Made by a program: the position numbers and the translations under genes. A model generated the notes under the pieces. That model was not told the origin of the DNA. It did no database searches and saw nothing but the letters and a program-made list of their open reading frames with translations. Shown piece after piece: positions 28,296-38,662 of a DNA stretch of 64,000 nucleotides (the stretch's first letter is position 1; the number at the start of each line of letters is the position of its first letter). Source of the DNA: Roseinatronobacter monicus (GTDB lineage Bacteria > Pseudomonadota > Alphaproteobacteria > Rhodobacterales > Rhodobacteraceae); contig NZ_VFPT01000001.1 in NCBI RefSeq assembly GCF_006716865.1, positions 2,351,001 through 2,415,000 on the forward strand, given 5' to 3'.

Positions 28296-28973
28296 TCAGC
28301 CTTTCGGAGCAAGCAGGCGCAGCGCTGCGTGGATCAGGGTGGGCGTGTCGGCGTCGGGCGCGTTGGCCTGCGCTTCGGCCACAGCACGCGCGGCATCGGC
28401 CGGACCATAGCCCAGATTGCCCAACGCCGACATGGCCTCAGACACCGCATTCATACGCGGCGCGGGTGCCGCAGCCGCAGCCGCAGGGGCTGTCGGCAGC
28501 GGGGCGGGATCAATATCCGCCGCATCTACGCGCAGGGGTACCGCAGAGCTGTCTTCCAGCACTGCCATCAACGCCGGTGCCTTGTCTTTCAATTCATTGG
28601 CGATACGCAGGGCCAGTTTTGGCCCCACACCGGGGGCTTTGCGCAGCGCAGAGCTGTCGCCCAGCGCAATTGCACGCGACACCCCCTCTGGGCCCAACGC
28701 CCCCAGAATTGCAAGTGACGCCTTCGCCCCCACGCCCTGCACCGAAGTCAGCACACGGTGCCATTCTTTCTCCAGCAGGGTTGGAAAGCCGAAAAGCTGC
28801 ATCAGGTCTTCGCGGACCACCAGTTCGGTATAAAGCGCCGCAACCTCGCCCCGGCCCGGAAGGGCCATCAATGTGCGGTCTGACACATATACGATATAGC
28901 CCACCCCCCGCACGTCCAACAGCACGTGATCTGCGCCGCGCTGGTCAATGACGCCTGTCAGTTTTCCGATCAT
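28296..28973 (-). CDS. ruvA: Holliday junction DNA-binding protein RuvA
   Basis: The 225-residue product tetramerises on four-way junctions and loads RuvB. The N-terminal OB domain ([31 protein letters not shown]) is followed by helix-hairpin-helix motifs ([35 protein letters not shown]). An Ala/Pro-rich linker and a C-terminal RuvB-binding domain complete it. The linker makes it somewhat longer than the E. coli protein. The start overlaps the ruvC stop by four bases. Confidence 0.97.
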   Translation of the reverse strand: MIGKLTGVIDQRGADHVLLDVRGVGYIVYVSDRTLMALPGRGEVAALYTELVVREDLMQLFGFPTLLEKEWHRVLTSVQGVGAKASLAILGALGPEGVSRAIALGDSSALRKAPGVGPKLALRIANELKDKAPALMAVLEDSSAVPLRVDAADIDPAPLPTAPAAAAAAPAPRMNAVSEAMSALGNLGYGPADAARAVAEAQANAPDADTPTLIHAALRLLAPKG

Positions 28974-29473
28974 CGCACCCGCTCCGCGATTGACAGCGCG
29001 CGCGCCGATTGGGCATGGAATGCATGGCAGATGGCAATGGCCAAAGCATCGGCGGCGTCCGGCCCGTCAATCTGCACACCGGGCAGTTGCATGCGCACCA
29101 TATGCGCGACCTGCTCCTTCGCGGCCTTGCCAACCCCGACCACTGCCTTCTTGACGGCGTTGGGGGCGTACTCCCCGACATCCAGCCCGGCTTGGGCAGG
29201 CACCAGCAACGCAATGCCCCGCGCGCTGCCAAGTTTCAGTGTTGCCACTGCATCCTTGTTGACGAATGTCTGCTCAACCGCAGCCGCAGCCGGTGCGTAG
29301 CGCACCATCACAACTGTCAGTTGCTGATACAGGTCCAGCAGACGTGCCGCCAGCGTTCCTGTCGGATCAGACCGGCAGACACCGTTCGCCACATGCCGCA
29401 GATGGACCCCGTCTACATCAATAACACCCCAGCCGAGGTTGCGCAGCCCTGGGTCAATGCCGATCACACGCAT
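28970..29473 (-). CDS. ruvC: Crossover junction endodeoxyribonuclease RuvC
   Basis: The 167-residue resolvase cuts Holliday junctions. The RNase-H fold begins with [16 protein letters not shown] (Asp7). The acidic [12 protein letters not shown] and the C-terminal [14 protein letters not shown] provide the remaining metal ligands. The ATG at 29473 is chosen over the longer frame from 29536 because conserved sequence begins at this methionine and AAGAGG lies just upstream. It is first in the ruvCAB operon. Confidence 0.96.
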   Translation of the reverse strand: MRVIGIDPGLRNLGWGVIDVDGVHLRHVANGVCRSDPTGTLAARLLDLYQQLTVVMVRYAPAAAAVEQTFVNKDAVATLKLGSARGIALLVPAQAGLDVGEYAPNAVKKAVVGVGKAAKEQVAHMVRMQLPGVQIDGPDAADALAIAICHAFHAQSARALSIAERVR

Positions 29474-29706
29474 CGCGGCCTCTTGTTTTCTTGTTCTGTC
29501 CTGCTCTGGGGCAGAGATAGCACGAAAGGCGAACATCTGCCAAGGCTTTCATGACAGATGATCCGGACAAACGCCCACCAGCCATGCTTCCTTTGCATAA
29601 TAGGGTTGCGATTTTCCATTCTAGTCGCGCCCAGTGTTTGAGCATAAGTGGCTGGTATCCGCATAAACGCTGTGCGGTTAATAAACCTTACCCTATGGAG
29701 ACCAAA

Positions 29707-29916
29707 ATGGCCTATTATGCACAAAGCCGTATTCACACGGAACAAGTGCTTGCTGGTTTCCAGGGCCTGTCGCTTGGCACATTATTCGCCACCCTCAAGA
29801 CCTGGAACGACGAACGCATCACACGGCGCGAACTTAACGCGCTTTCAGATCGTGAGCTGGCCGATGTCGGCCTGTCGCGCGCTGATATTGACAGCGTTGC
29901 ACGCGGCTTTCGCTGA
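29707..29916 (+). CDS. DUF1127 small protein
   Basis: The 69-residue product ends with the conserved DUF1127 segment (about 28-69: WNDERITRRELNALSDRELADVGLSRADIDSVARGF). GGAG lies 7 bases before the ATG at 29707; the longer upstream frame has no support. DUF1127 proteins in alphaproteobacteria affect RNA turnover and phosphate or carbon metabolism, and short arginine-rich members bind RNA; a role here is not shown. It is monocistronic with a terminator 43 bases downstream. Confidence 0.85.
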   Translation: MAYYAQSRIHTEQVLAGFQGLSLGTLFATLKTWNDERITRRELNALSDRELADVGLSRADIDSVARGFR

Positions 29917-29958
29917 CGCACCTGCGCCGGTTTAAACGCCAATCGCCAGTCATAGATC

Positions 29959-29984
29959 AAAGCCGTCCGAAGAGGGCGGCTTTT
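29959..29984 (+). terminator. Rho-independent terminator after the DUF1127 gene
   Basis: AAAGCCGTCC (29959-29968) pairs with GGGCGGCTTT (29974-29983) with one G-T pair and a 5-base loop, then T. Confidence 0.8.
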
Positions 29985-30012
29985 GTCATTTCAAAGCTAT
30001 TGCGCCGAGATT

Positions 30013-30435
30013 TCAGGGCCGGGTCAGGCTTTGCAACGCGGGCTCCTCATCAGGCAGCGACAAGGTCAACGGAACCTGCACAGCCTGCGTTGCACCCGCG
30101 ACGGGTCTATCCGGGAAAAGTGGGCTGACAGCAGCGGCGATCCCTGTCGAGAGCGGGTCTGGCCCGAGTGCGCGCGTAAGCACGGCATCGTTCGCCTGCC
30201 CTTCGAGCAGAGGGGACACCATAGATGCGTAAGCCTCTGGCCCCTCGAAGGCAATTATAAAGCTTTTTATCAACAGCAGCGCCACGCCAAAGACGATGAA
30301 ACTGCCCAGAACCGAACGCGCGACCGATAGTCTGCGCTTGCGGCGGAAGCGGCGCAGCGCAGGATCACTCTGGACATGGGCGCGCATCACAGCAAGCCGA
30401 CGTTGTTCAAATTCTATTTTTTGCTCACTCGTCAT
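30013..30435 (-). CDS. Hypothetical single-pass membrane protein
   Basis: The 140-residue product is not one I recognise. A basic, charged N-terminus (about 1-40, rich in Arg) is followed by one membrane helix (SVLGSFIVFGVALLLIKSFIIAF, about 43-65) and a Pro/Ala-rich C-terminal part of about 75 residues, probably periplasmic. The start at 30435 follows GGGGCGAG; an in-frame ATG at 30465 has no such site. It lies alone between the DUF1127 terminator and prmA. Confidence 0.65.
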   Translation of the reverse strand: MTSEQKIEFEQRRLAVMRAHVQSDPALRRFRRKRRLSVARSVLGSFIVFGVALLLIKSFIIAFEGPEAYASMVSPLLEGQANDAVLTRALGPDPLSTGIAAAVSPLFPDRPVAGATQAVQVPLTLSLPDEEPALQSLTRP

Positions 30436-30561
30436 GATCTCGCCCCGGAACACATTTGCTGGCACAAGCGCATAAACTCACTTATGTCCTTATGTGATAC
30501 ACAGAAAATCCGGCAAAACTGGGGCACATTCAGGGGGATTTCGGGCCGAGTTAGCCTTCGA

Positions 30562-31428
30562 TCAGCGCCGCAGCGTCAGGGTTGCCCATTCGCCAATATC
30601 TTCGCGGTGATGTAACACGAACCCAGCGTCAACATAAGCTGCAAGCACCTGCTCTGCCTGCTCTACCAACAAGCCTGACAAGATTGCATAGCCACCACTG
30701 CCTGTGACACGGCCCATCTCGGGGGCCAGATCAATCAGCGGACCCATCAGGATATTGGCGAAGACCAGATCAAAGGGGGCCGCTGCCTGCAATTCCGGAT
30801 GGTCAAAGCCCGTCGCTTCCAAACAGCGCACACGCTCGGTGAGTCCGTTTGCGTCCATATTCACTTGTGCGACCTCAACCGCGATGGCGTCGATATCGCT
30901 GGCCAGAACAGGCTCGGGCCAGATCTTTGCCGCCGCCATTGCCAGAACGGCCGTGCCACAGCCAATATCAACGACATTCCGGCCCCGAAACCCAGCCAGA
31001 TCAAGCCGGTCAAGGGCGCGCAGGCATCCGAGAGTCGTGCCGTGATGGCCCGTGCCAAAGGCCATAGACGCCTCTATCAGCAACCCAACGCGGCCTTCTG
31101 GCAGCTTCTCGGCATCGTGGCTGCCATAGACAAAGAACCGCCCCGCCTCGACCGGTGACAAGTCGCGGCGCACTTTGGCAACCCAATCTATTTCAGGCAA
31201 TTCCGACACCAGAAAAGGTGTCGCGCCAAAGGCTTGCGCCAAGAGCGTCAATTCGATGTCATCGGGGCTTTCGGTGAAATAACCACCCACTTCCCACATG
31301 TTGGACCCGTCTTCCATCTCGAACACCCCGACACCTGTCGGTTCGGGCGTCATATTTTCCATCGCCTCGGACAGGGAATAGGCCGCCTCGGACGAGGTCA
31401 GTTTGGTGATGGCAGTGAAAGTGGGCAT
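30562..31428 (-). CDS. prmA: Ribosomal protein L11 methyltransferase
   Basis: The 288-residue SAM-dependent enzyme trimethylates ribosomal protein L11. GTGHH at 125-129 and VDIGCGTAVLA from 153 form the SAM site. The catalytic loop FANILMGPLIDLAPEM is typical of PrmA. It is followed on the same strand by an unrelated hypothetical gene and preceded by msrA, with about 85 bases between. Confidence 0.95.
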   Translation of the reverse strand: MPTFTAITKLTSSEAAYSLSEAMENMTPEPTGVGVFEMEDGSNMWEVGGYFTESPDDIELTLLAQAFGATPFLVSELPEIDWVAKVRRDLSPVEAGRFFVYGSHDAEKLPEGRVGLLIEASMAFGTGHHGTTLGCLRALDRLDLAGFRGRNVVDIGCGTAVLAMAAAKIWPEPVLASDIDAIAVEVAQVNMDANGLTERVRCLEATGFDHPELQAAAPFDLVFANILMGPLIDLAPEMGRVTGSGGYAILSGLLVEQAEQVLAAYVDAGFVLHHREDIGEWATLTLRR

Positions 31429-31513
31429 GGGGCAGCCTTTGTTGAACAGAGAACACGCGCCGCGATACCGGCCTGCCCTGTCCCGGTCAAGCGAAACCCC
31501 GGCGCAAACGCCT

Positions 31514-32164
31514 TCAGGCCGTCAGACCGATGGGACAGGTCACACCCGTTCCGCCAATCCCGCAATAACCAGCGGGGTTTTTGTGCAGATATTGCTGATG
31601 ATAATCCTCGGCAAAATAGAACTCGGGCGCGTCAAGAACTTCAGTTGTGACAGCGTCGTGCCCAGCGGCCAGAAGCCGGTCGGCATATACTTTGCGACTT
31701 GCCTCGGCTGCGGATTTTTGCGCGTCCGAATAGGTGTAGATGCCGGATCGGTATTGTGTGCCACGATCATTGCCTTGCTGCATGCCTTGGGTTGGGTTGT
31801 GCCCTTCCCAGAAGCGCTGCAACAAACCCTCATAGCTGATTTGCGTCGGATCAAAGATAACGCGCACAACTTCATTGTGGCCGGTTTTGCCTGAGCAAAC
31901 CTCCTCATAGGTGGGGTTGGGGGTATATCCGCCCGCATAGCCGACCATCGTCTGCCACACTCCGGGGGTCTGCCAGAAAATCCGCTCCACGCCCCAGAAA
32001 CACCCCATGCCGAACAGCGCTTCTTGCATCCCTTCGGGCACAGATGCCTTTAGCGGGCGGCCTGTGATCGCATGTGTGTCGGCAGTTGCAATCGGGGTCG
32101 CGCGACCGGGCAAGGCTTGCTCCGGTGTGATCATGCGTGTTTTCTCAAGGCCAAATCCGAACAT
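31514..32164 (-). CDS. msrA: Peptide methionine sulfoxide reductase A
   Basis: The 216-residue enzyme reduces methionine-S-sulfoxide in proteins. The active-site motif GCFWG has Cys55. The segments [14 protein letters not shown] and [11 protein letters not shown] are family hallmarks. The N-terminal extension of about 45 residues is common in alphaproteobacteria. It lies between priA and prmA on the minus strand. Confidence 0.96.
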   Translation of the reverse strand: MFGFGLEKTRMITPEQALPGRATPIATADTHAITGRPLKASVPEGMQEALFGMGCFWGVERIFWQTPGVWQTMVGYAGGYTPNPTYEEVCSGKTGHNEVVRVIFDPTQISYEGLLQRFWEGHNPTQGMQQGNDRGTQYRSGIYTYSDAQKSAAEASRKVYADRLLAAGHDAVTTEVLDAPEFYFAEDYHQQYLHKNPAGYCGIGGTGVTCPIGLTA

Positions 32165-32223
32165 CTCTGCACTCCGTTTTTGTATATGGGGCAGATAGCC
32201 TCAAATTGCTGTTTTGCAACGGC

Positions 32224-34428
32224 TCAGTAAAAGCTTTGGGGGTCGATATCGACACTCAGCCGCAGACCGCGCGGCAATTTATGCGGCTTTAACCAAGTCT
32301 TGATCGCGCCTTGCAGGGGCGCGCCCTTGGGGGCTTTCACCAACAACCGCACCCTGTGCATACCCCGAATCCGGGCAATCGGCGCGGGGGCGGGGCCGAA
32401 AACCTGTGCGCCAATCGCGCGCAAGGGTGCATCCGCCCGCGCAAGCCGCGTGCCCAATTCAAACGCAGGTTCCAAAGTTGGCGCGGCAATCACAATCCCT
32501 GCCAAGCGCCCATGCGGGGGCATACGCAGCGCTTCTCGCTGGGCGGATTCGCTTTGCCAGAACGCCTCTTCCTCGCCCGACAGAATGGCGCGGATCACAG
32601 GGTGTTCGGGCTGGCAGGTCTGGACCAGCGCGCGCCCCGGCTTATCGGCCCGCCCTGCCCGACCAGACACCTGCCGCACCAGTTGAAACACCCGCTCTGC
32701 CGCGCGCAGATCGGACCCCGAAAGCCCCAGATCGGCGTCGATCACGCCCACCAGTGTCAGGTTGGGAAAGTTATGGCCCTTTGCCACGATCTGCGTGCCG
32801 ATGATGATATCAGCCTCGCCGCCCGCGATCACAGCAATCTGATCTTTCAGCGCGCGGGCAGAGCCGAACAGGTCCGAGGACAGCACCGCCACGCGCGCAT
32901 CCGGCCACAGCGCGCGGGCCTCCTCCTCCAGCCGCTCGACCCCAGGGCCAACAGGGGCAAGACGGTCCTCGGCCCCACAGGCGGGACAGGTCGCGGGGAT
33001 GGGCGCTGTGGCCCCGCATTGATGGCACACAAGCCGCTTGAGGAAACGATGCTCGACCATGCGCGCATCACAATCGCTGCATTCCACCTGATGCCCGCAG
33101 GCGCGGCAGATCGTGAGCGGCGCATAGCCGCGCCGGTTCAGGAACAAAAGCGCCTGCTCTCCCGCCGCCAGCCGCGCAGTGACCGCCCTTTGCAACGTGG
33201 GCGACACCCAGCGCCCCGAGGGCAGTTCTTCGGCGCGCAGATCAATCGCGCGCATTTCGGGCAGGGTATTAGGGCCAAAGCGCGCTGTCAGATCAAGCCG
33301 CGCGTATTTGCCTGCGCGCGCATTGGCCCATGTTTCCAGTGACGGGGTGGCAGAGGCCAGAATCACTTGCGCGCCCGACATCGCCGCGCGCAGCACCGCC
33401 ATGTCGCGCGCATTATACAAAACGCCCTCTTCTTGCTTGTAGGAACTGTCATGCTCTTCATCCACGACGATCAGGCCAAGATCGCGGAACGGCAAGAACA
33501 GTGCAGAGCGCGCGCCAACCACAAGCTGTGCTTCGCCCTGCCCCACCATATGCCAGCAGCGCCGCCGCTCGCTGAGAGTGACGCCTGAATGCCATTCCGC
33601 AGGCCGCGCGCCAAAGCGTTCCTCGACCCGTGTCAGAAATTCCGAAGTAAGCGCGATTTCCGGCAACAGCACCAGTGCTTGCCGCCCCTGCGTCAGACAG
33701 GCGGCGATGGCTTCCAGATACACTTCGGTCTTGCCAGAGCCTGTCACCCCCTTCAGCAGGGTGGTGCCATATGCGCCCGATTGCACCCCGGTCGCCAACA
33801 CCGCCGCTGCGCGCGCCTGATCCGGCGTCAGGTTTGGCCCCTCGCGCGCCGGGTCCAGCCGTGGGTAGGGCTGATCGCGCAATGCCTCGCGCTCCAGCAG
33901 CGCGCCGGATTTCACCAGCGCGCGCACCACACCCGAACTGACCCCCGCTGCCTGCGCCACTTCGCCCGGTGTCAGCCCTGCGCCGCCAAATCCGTCAAAC
34001 ACAGCCAGCACTTTTTCGCGCGCCTCGGTCATGCGCGCGGGCGGCGTGTCGCTGCGAAACAACAGCTTGCGCGTGGCAGGGCCGCTGCCCAAATCCGGCA
34101 CGCGCGTGGCCAGCCGCAACATCGCCGGCAGAGGGGTGAGCGTATACTCTGCCACCCGCGCCAGAAAGGCGCGCAATTCCGCGCCCATTGGCACAGCATC
34201 CAGCACGCGGATGATGGCGCGTAATTTTACAATCGGAAAGCTGCCTTCGGACGCGCCCCAAATCACCCCCACAACGCGGCGCGGGCCCAGTGGCACCTCG
34301 ACAAAAGCGCCGATCCACGCGCCGCCCTCGGGTGCCAGATAGTCCAGCACGCGCCCCAATGGTTCAGCCGTCAGCACCCCGCAAGGCGTGCCTTCGTCGA
34401 AGAATTCGGGGGCTTGGGTGTCTTGCAT
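32224..34428 (-). CDS. priA: Primosomal replication protein N' (PriA helicase)
   Basis: The 734-residue helicase restarts stalled forks. Walker [13 protein letters not shown], the DEEH box ([15 protein letters not shown]), and two zinc-binding clusters ([35 protein letters not shown]) are all visible. The frame is open up to 34845, but that extension lies antisense to the aldolase gene. The ATG at 34428 gives the standard length (E. coli 732) and a normal N-terminus. It diverges from the aldolase gene with 79 bases between starts. Confidence 0.96.
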   Translation of the reverse strand: MQDTQAPEFFDEGTPCGVLTAEPLGRVLDYLAPEGGAWIGAFVEVPLGPRRVVGVIWGASEGSFPIVKLRAIIRVLDAVPMGAELRAFLARVAEYTLTPLPAMLRLATRVPDLGSGPATRKLLFRSDTPPARMTEAREKVLAVFDGFGGAGLTPGEVAQAAGVSSGVVRALVKSGALLEREALRDQPYPRLDPAREGPNLTPDQARAAAVLATGVQSGAYGTTLLKGVTGSGKTEVYLEAIAACLTQGRQALVLLPEIALTSEFLTRVEERFGARPAEWHSGVTLSERRRCWHMVGQGEAQLVVGARSALFLPFRDLGLIVVDEEHDSSYKQEEGVLYNARDMAVLRAAMSGAQVILASATPSLETWANARAGKYARLDLTARFGPNTLPEMRAIDLRAEELPSGRWVSPTLQRAVTARLAAGEQALLFLNRRGYAPLTICRACGHQVECSDCDARMVEHRFLKRLVCHQCGATAPIPATCPACGAEDRLAPVGPGVERLEEEARALWPDARVAVLSSDLFGSARALKDQIAVIAGGEADIIIGTQIVAKGHNFPNLTLVGVIDADLGLSGSDLRAAERVFQLVRQVSGRAGRADKPGRALVQTCQPEHPVIRAILSGEEEAFWQSESAQREALRMPPHGRLAGIVIAAPTLEPAFELGTRLARADAPLRAIGAQVFGPAPAPIARIRGMHRVRLLVKAPKGAPLQGAIKTWLKPHKLPRGLRLSVDIDPQSFY

Positions 34429-34507
34429 GGGCAAAGGGGGGTTCCGGCTGGGCGTCTCATCAGGTATGACGCGGGCGAACTCTGGCTGCAACCCGAAGGG
34501 GCATGAC

Positions 34508-35161
34508 ATGAAATTCTTTGTCGATACCGCAGATGTAGACGCAATCCGCGAACTGAATGATTTGGGCATGGTGGATGGCGTCACCACCAACCCCTCGCTG
34601 ATCCTGAAATCAGGCCGCGACATTATCGAAGTCACGCGCGAGATTTGCGCGATTGTGGACGGGCCTGTTTCCGCCGAAGTCGTCGCACTGGAAGCAGATG
34701 CCATGATCGCCGAAGGCCGCAAGCTGGCCGAGATCGCGCCGAACATCACCGTGAAGCTGCCACTGACATGGGACGGGCTGAAAGCCTGCAAAGTCCTGTC
34801 GGGCGAAGGGAAGATGGTCAATGTGACGCTGTGCTTCAGCGCCAATCAGGCACTTCTGGCCGCCAAGGCTGGTGCAACCTTCATCTCGCCTTTCATTGGT
34901 CGTCTGGATGATATTGCACTGGATGGCTGCGAAGTGATTGCAGATATCCGCACGATCTATGACAATTACGGGTTTGAGACGCAAATTCTTGCGGCGTCTA
35001 TCCGCTCTGTGAACCATGTTCTGGACGTGGCGCGCATCGGCGCGGATGTCATGACTGCACCGCCCGAAGTGATCCGCAAACTGGCATCTCACCCGCTGAC
35101 CGATGCAGGACTGGCACAATTCATGAAGGATTGGGAAAAAACAGGTCAGAAAATCCTGTAA
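34508..35161 (+). CDS. Transaldolase / fructose-6-phosphate aldolase (short type)
   Basis: The 217-residue TIM-barrel enzyme belongs to the short transaldolase (TalC/Fsa) group. The Schiff-base lysine is Lys83 in [10 protein letters not shown]. The segment GVTTNPSLI near residues 24-32 and the SPFIGRLDD stretch are conserved. The family includes true transaldolases and fructose-6-phosphate aldolases, which sequence alone does not separate with certainty. The start is the ATG at 34508, where conserved sequence begins, preceded by GGGG and the divergent region shared with priA. Confidence 0.93.
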   Translation: MKFFVDTADVDAIRELNDLGMVDGVTTNPSLILKSGRDIIEVTREICAIVDGPVSAEVVALEADAMIAEGRKLAEIAPNITVKLPLTWDGLKACKVLSGEGKMVNVTLCFSANQALLAAKAGATFISPFIGRLDDIALDGCEVIADIRTIYDNYGFETQILAASIRSVNHVLDVARIGADVMTAPPEVIRKLASHPLTDAGLAQFMKDWEKTGQKIL

Positions 35162-35219
35162 CCTTTGCTATAGTCCGCCCAACAACACCAATAAAAGCAG
35201 TTAACGGACAGGCAAGCAT

Positions 35220-35936
35220 ATGACAGGCACAGCTCTCAGGCCCGAAGCGGTTGAGAATATCCGCGACCGGATCATCGCAGATCCGTCGCTAATTCTGGAT
35301 GACAAGGATCTTATGCGCACGCTGGTTTCGGCCAGCGAGCGCGGCATGGGCGACAATATCGTTGATTTGCGCGGTTTGGCTATGGAACGGCTGGAAGCCC
35401 GCCTTGACAGGCTGGAAGAAACCCACCGCGCCGTGATTGCCGCCGCCTATGAGAACTTGTCCGGGGCGAACCAGATTCATCGTGCGATTCTTCGCATGCT
35501 GGACCCCGACCAGTTTGAGGAGTTTCTGCGCAATCTGGGCAGCGATGTGGCGCAAATCCTGAATGTCGATGCGATCAAGCTGGTGCTGGAAAGCCCCGAG
35601 GCTGGCCCCGATCCAGCACTTGAGCGGATCTCGGATGTTCTGTGCGTGGTGCCGGTCGGCTTTATCGAGACGTATATGAGTTCGGATCGCGGCCCCACCA
35701 CACGGCAGGTTCTGTTGCGCCAGTCGATTCCGCAAACCGATACCTTATATGGCGCAAAAGCACCCGATCTGCGGTCCGAGGCCTGTATGCGGCTGGATCT
35801 GGGCGCACAGCGCATGGGGGGCATGTTGGTTATGGCGACAGAGAACCCGCATATGTTCAAACCCGGTCAAGGCACCGATTTGCTGGCATTTTTCACTGGT
35901 ATTTTTGAAAGGTCAATGCGGCGCTGGCTGGCATGA
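35220..35936 (+). CDS. DUF484 family protein
   Basis: The 238-residue product fits DUF484: an N-terminal helical region (LDDKDLMRTLVSASERGMGDNIVDLRGLAMERLEARLDRLEETHR) with coiled-coil character, then a GAF-like domain. It overlaps xerC by four bases (ATGA). DUF484 genes lie just before xerC in many proteobacteria, so they are translated together. The biochemical function is not known. Confidence 0.85.
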   Translation: MTGTALRPEAVENIRDRIIADPSLILDDKDLMRTLVSASERGMGDNIVDLRGLAMERLEARLDRLEETHRAVIAAAYENLSGANQIHRAILRMLDPDQFEEFLRNLGSDVAQILNVDAIKLVLESPEAGPDPALERISDVLCVVPVGFIETYMSSDRGPTTRQVLLRQSIPQTDTLYGAKAPDLRSEACMRLDLGAQRMGGMLVMATENPHMFKPGQGTDLLAFFTGIFERSMRRWLA

Positions 35937-36871
35937 CAGACGTCAGCCTGCACCTGAGTGCTGGCCAGCGCGACGCGCTGCACCTGTGGCTGACGGGATT
36001 GCACGCGCTAGATGGCGCGTCGGACCATACTGTCGCCGCTTATGGCCATGATGTCGGGCAGTTTCTGGGCTTTCTGGCAGGCCATTTGGGGGGCAGCGCA
36101 GGTGTCCGACAATTGGCCGATGTAACCCAGTCCGACATGCGCGCATGGATGGCGTGGGAACGCGCGGCTGGGCTTGGCAGTCGCAGCCTTGCGCGCAAAT
36201 TGTCCAGCATCAAGAGCTTCGCGCGCTGGCTGGCCGAGCGAGAGGCCTTCGACATTTCGGCCATTCTGGCCAGCCGAGCGCCGCGCTACAGCCGCAAACT
36301 GCCCCGCCCCCTCAGCAAAGGGGCGGCGCGCGATGTGCTGGATATTGTTGGCCTGCAAACCGGCGAAGACTGGACAGGGTTGCGCGATACAGCCGTTCTG
36401 ACACTTCTTTACGGATGTGGCTTGCGTGTGTCCGAAGCGCTTGGGCTGACGGGCCGTGACGCGCCGCTGCGCGAGGCGTTACGCATTCAGGGCAAGGGCG
36501 GCAAAGAACGGCTGGTGCCTGTCCTGCCTGTCGCGCAACAGGCCGTGTCGGCCTATGTCCGAGCCTGCCCACACCCCCAGACCCCGGACGCGCCCTTGTT
36601 TCGCGGCAGCAGGGGGGGGGCGTTGAACCGCCGCCATATTGCCAAGGTGATGGAACAGGCACGGATGCAACTTGGCCTGCCCGCCACGGCCACCCCACAT
36701 GCGCTGCGCCATTCCTTCGCAACGCATCTTTTGGGTGCAGGCGGTGATTTGCGGGCCATTCAGGAATTGCTTGGCCATGCGTCGTTGCAATCCACACAAG
36801 TCTACACTGCGGTCGATGCCGGACGACTGATGGAGATTTATCACGCATCGCACCCGCGCGCGCATGGGTGA
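35933..36871 (+). CDS. xerC: Tyrosine recombinase XerC
   Basis: The 312-residue site-specific recombinase resolves chromosome dimers at dif with XerD. Catalytic residues are visible: Arg165 (CGLRVSEAL), Lys191 region (GKGGKER), His256 and Arg259 (HALRH), His282 (LGHASLQST) and the nucleophile Tyr291. A SAM-like core-binding domain fills residues 10-110. Chromosomal context with DUF484 supports XerC over a phage integrase. Confidence 0.94.
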   Translation: MTDVSLHLSAGQRDALHLWLTGLHALDGASDHTVAAYGHDVGQFLGFLAGHLGGSAGVRQLADVTQSDMRAWMAWERAAGLGSRSLARKLSSIKSFARWLAEREAFDISAILASRAPRYSRKLPRPLSKGAARDVLDIVGLQTGEDWTGLRDTAVLTLLYGCGLRVSEALGLTGRDAPLREALRIQGKGGKERLVPVLPVAQQAVSAYVRACPHPQTPDAPLFRGSRGGALNRRHIAKVMEQARMQLGLPATATPHALRHSFATHLLGAGGDLRAIQELLGHASLQSTQVYTAVDAGRLMEIYHASHPRAHG

Positions 36872-36931
36872 TTGAAACCCGCGCGCTGCTTTGCGAAAGA
36901 GAGCGTGGAACTGCCAGAAAGGAAAGCGTGC

Positions 36932-37624
36932 GTGTCCCCCAGTCTGAAAGCCTATTCGGTTCATCTTTTCACGGCCACGGGTGCGGTCTTCGCCATGCTG
37001 GCCCTGCTCGATGCTGCAAAGGGCGATTGGGCCATGATGTTTTTGTGGCTGGTCGTGGCCTTTATCGTCGATGGCATCGACGGGCCATTGGCACGCCGCT
37101 ACAACGTGAAGCAGAACGCGAAAACCATTGATGGAGTGCTGCTGGACCTGATTATCGACTATCTGACCTATGTATTTATCCCCGCTTTCGCGTTGTTCCA
37201 AAGCGGGCTGTTGCCGGGCTGGACCGGTTGGATTGCGATTATCGTCATCACATTCACCAGCGTGCTGTATTTCGCAGACAGCCGCATGAAAACCGCAGAT
37301 AATTCGTTTCAGGGCTTTCCGGCCTGCTGGAATATGGCGGCGGTCGTCATATTCGCCACGCAGCCCGATTTCTGGTTGATCCTGGCGATCGTGGCCTTTC
37401 TGGCGATTGCCATGTTCACACCCTTAAAGTTCATTCACCCCGTCAGGACCGAGCGCTGGCGCAGCCTGTCCTTGCCCATTGCCTTGCTCTGGACAGGGCT
37501 TGCCGGATGGGCCGCATGGCTGAATTTCGACCAGCCCCAGATCGTCACGCTGGGCCTGATCGTAACCAGCATCTATCTTATTGCTGTGGGACTTGCGCAG
37601 CAGATCATCCCAATGAAGCGCTAA
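36932..37624 (+). CDS. pcs: Phosphatidylcholine synthase
   Basis: The 230-residue membrane enzyme condenses choline with CDP-diacylglycerol to make phosphatidylcholine. The CDP-alcohol phosphatidyltransferase motif is present: Asp47, Asp50, Gly51, Ala54, Arg55, then Gly68, Asp72 and Asp76 (DGIDGPLARR...GVLLDLIID). Seven or eight hydrophobic segments follow. The GTG at 36932, with AAAGGA upstream, is preferred over the TTG at 36872 at the xerC stop, because the product then has the usual length and N-terminus. Pcs is typical of alphaproteobacteria. Confidence 0.9.
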   Translation: MSPSLKAYSVHLFTATGAVFAMLALLDAAKGDWAMMFLWLVVAFIVDGIDGPLARRYNVKQNAKTIDGVLLDLIIDYLTYVFIPAFALFQSGLLPGWTGWIAIIVITFTSVLYFADSRMKTADNSFQGFPACWNMAAVVIFATQPDFWLILAIVAFLAIAMFTPLKFIHPVRTERWRSLSLPIALLWTGLAGWAAWLNFDQPQIVTLGLIVTSIYLIAVGLAQQIIPMKR

Positions 37625-37696
37625 GGGCTTTCGCCCTTGCGCATAGGCTGTGCCCGGACTTATGGTCAGCCGATAACAGGACAGGAGAGCGGGATC

Positions 37697-38572
37697 ATGG
37701 ACATCAAGACTGTCGGTGTTGTGGGTGCGGGCCAGATGGGCACCGGCATTGCCCATGTCTTTGCGCTGGCGGGCTATGAGGTCTTGCTCAATGACATTTC
37801 AGAAGATGCGCTGAACAAGGGAATTGACCTGATCGACCGCAATATCGAGCGGCAGGTCTCAAAAGGCAAAGTGCCCGCCGAGGATAAGGCCGCCGCTATG
37901 GCCCGCATCCGCACCACAACGAAACTGTCCGATCTGGGCCCCTCGGACCTGATTATCGAAGCCGCGACCGAGCGCGAGACTGTAAAACAGGCAATCTTCG
38001 AGGATTTGTTGCCGCATATCCAGCCGCACACGATCCTGACATCCAACACCTCCTCCATCTCGATCACGCGGTTGGCCAGCCGCACCGACCGGCCCGAACG
38101 CTTCATGGGGTTTCATTTCATGAACCCTGTGCCGGTCATGCAACTGGTCGAATTGATCCGCGGCATCGCCACGGACGAGCCGACCTATACCGCGCTGCAT
38201 AAAGTGGTCAAAAAACTGGGCAAGACTGCCGCCAGCGCCGAGGATTTCCCCGCCTTCATCGTCAACCGTATCCTGATGCCGATGATTAATGAGGCGGTTT
38301 ATACCCTGTACGAAGGGGTTGGGTCGGTCAAATCCATCGACGAATCGTTGAAACTGGGCGCAAATCACCCGATGGGGCCGCTGGAGTTGGCAGATTTCAT
38401 CGGGCTGGACACCTGTCTGGCCATCATGAATGTGCTGCATGACGGGCTTGCCGACACAAAGTATCGCCCCTGCCCGCTGCTGACCAAATATGTCGAAGCC
38501 GGCTGGCTGGGCCGCAAGACGGATCGCGGCTTCTATGACTATCGGGGCGAAGAACCCGTGCCGACAAGATAA
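37697..38572 (+). CDS. 3-hydroxybutyryl-CoA dehydrogenase
   Basis: The 291-residue enzyme interconverts 3-hydroxybutyryl-CoA and acetoacetyl-CoA with NAD(P). The Rossmann motif GAGQMG is at 9-14. The segment SNTSSISITRLAS, FHFMNPVPVMQLVELI and the C-terminal LGANHPMGPLELADFIGLD are diagnostic. CAGGAGAG precedes the ATG at 37697; the upstream ATG at 37637 is not supported. It functionally pairs with the CoA transferase at 7.5 kb in butyrate or polyhydroxybutyrate metabolism. Confidence 0.94.
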   Translation: MDIKTVGVVGAGQMGTGIAHVFALAGYEVLLNDISEDALNKGIDLIDRNIERQVSKGKVPAEDKAAAMARIRTTTKLSDLGPSDLIIEAATERETVKQAIFEDLLPHIQPHTILTSNTSSISITRLASRTDRPERFMGFHFMNPVPVMQLVELIRGIATDEPTYTALHKVVKKLGKTAASAEDFPAFIVNRILMPMINEAVYTLYEGVGSVKSIDESLKLGANHPMGPLELADFIGLDTCLAIMNVLHDGLADTKYRPCPLLTKYVEAGWLGRKTDRGFYDYRGEEPVPTR

Positions 38573-38662
38573 TCCCACACGCGCGCCAGAGTTTGCGCCA
38601 GTTCCCCCGCGCCACTCAGCATCGCGTGTAGACTTGAGAGCCGCAATCGCTATGAGCACGCC

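Noticed and set aside
29474..29550. GTTC-rich stretch before ruvC as a LexA box
   Set aside because: No pair of GTTC sequences with 7-base spacing is present.
34429..34845. N-terminal extension of the PriA frame by about 139 residues
   Set aside because: It lies antisense to the conserved aldolase gene and PriA homology starts at 34428.
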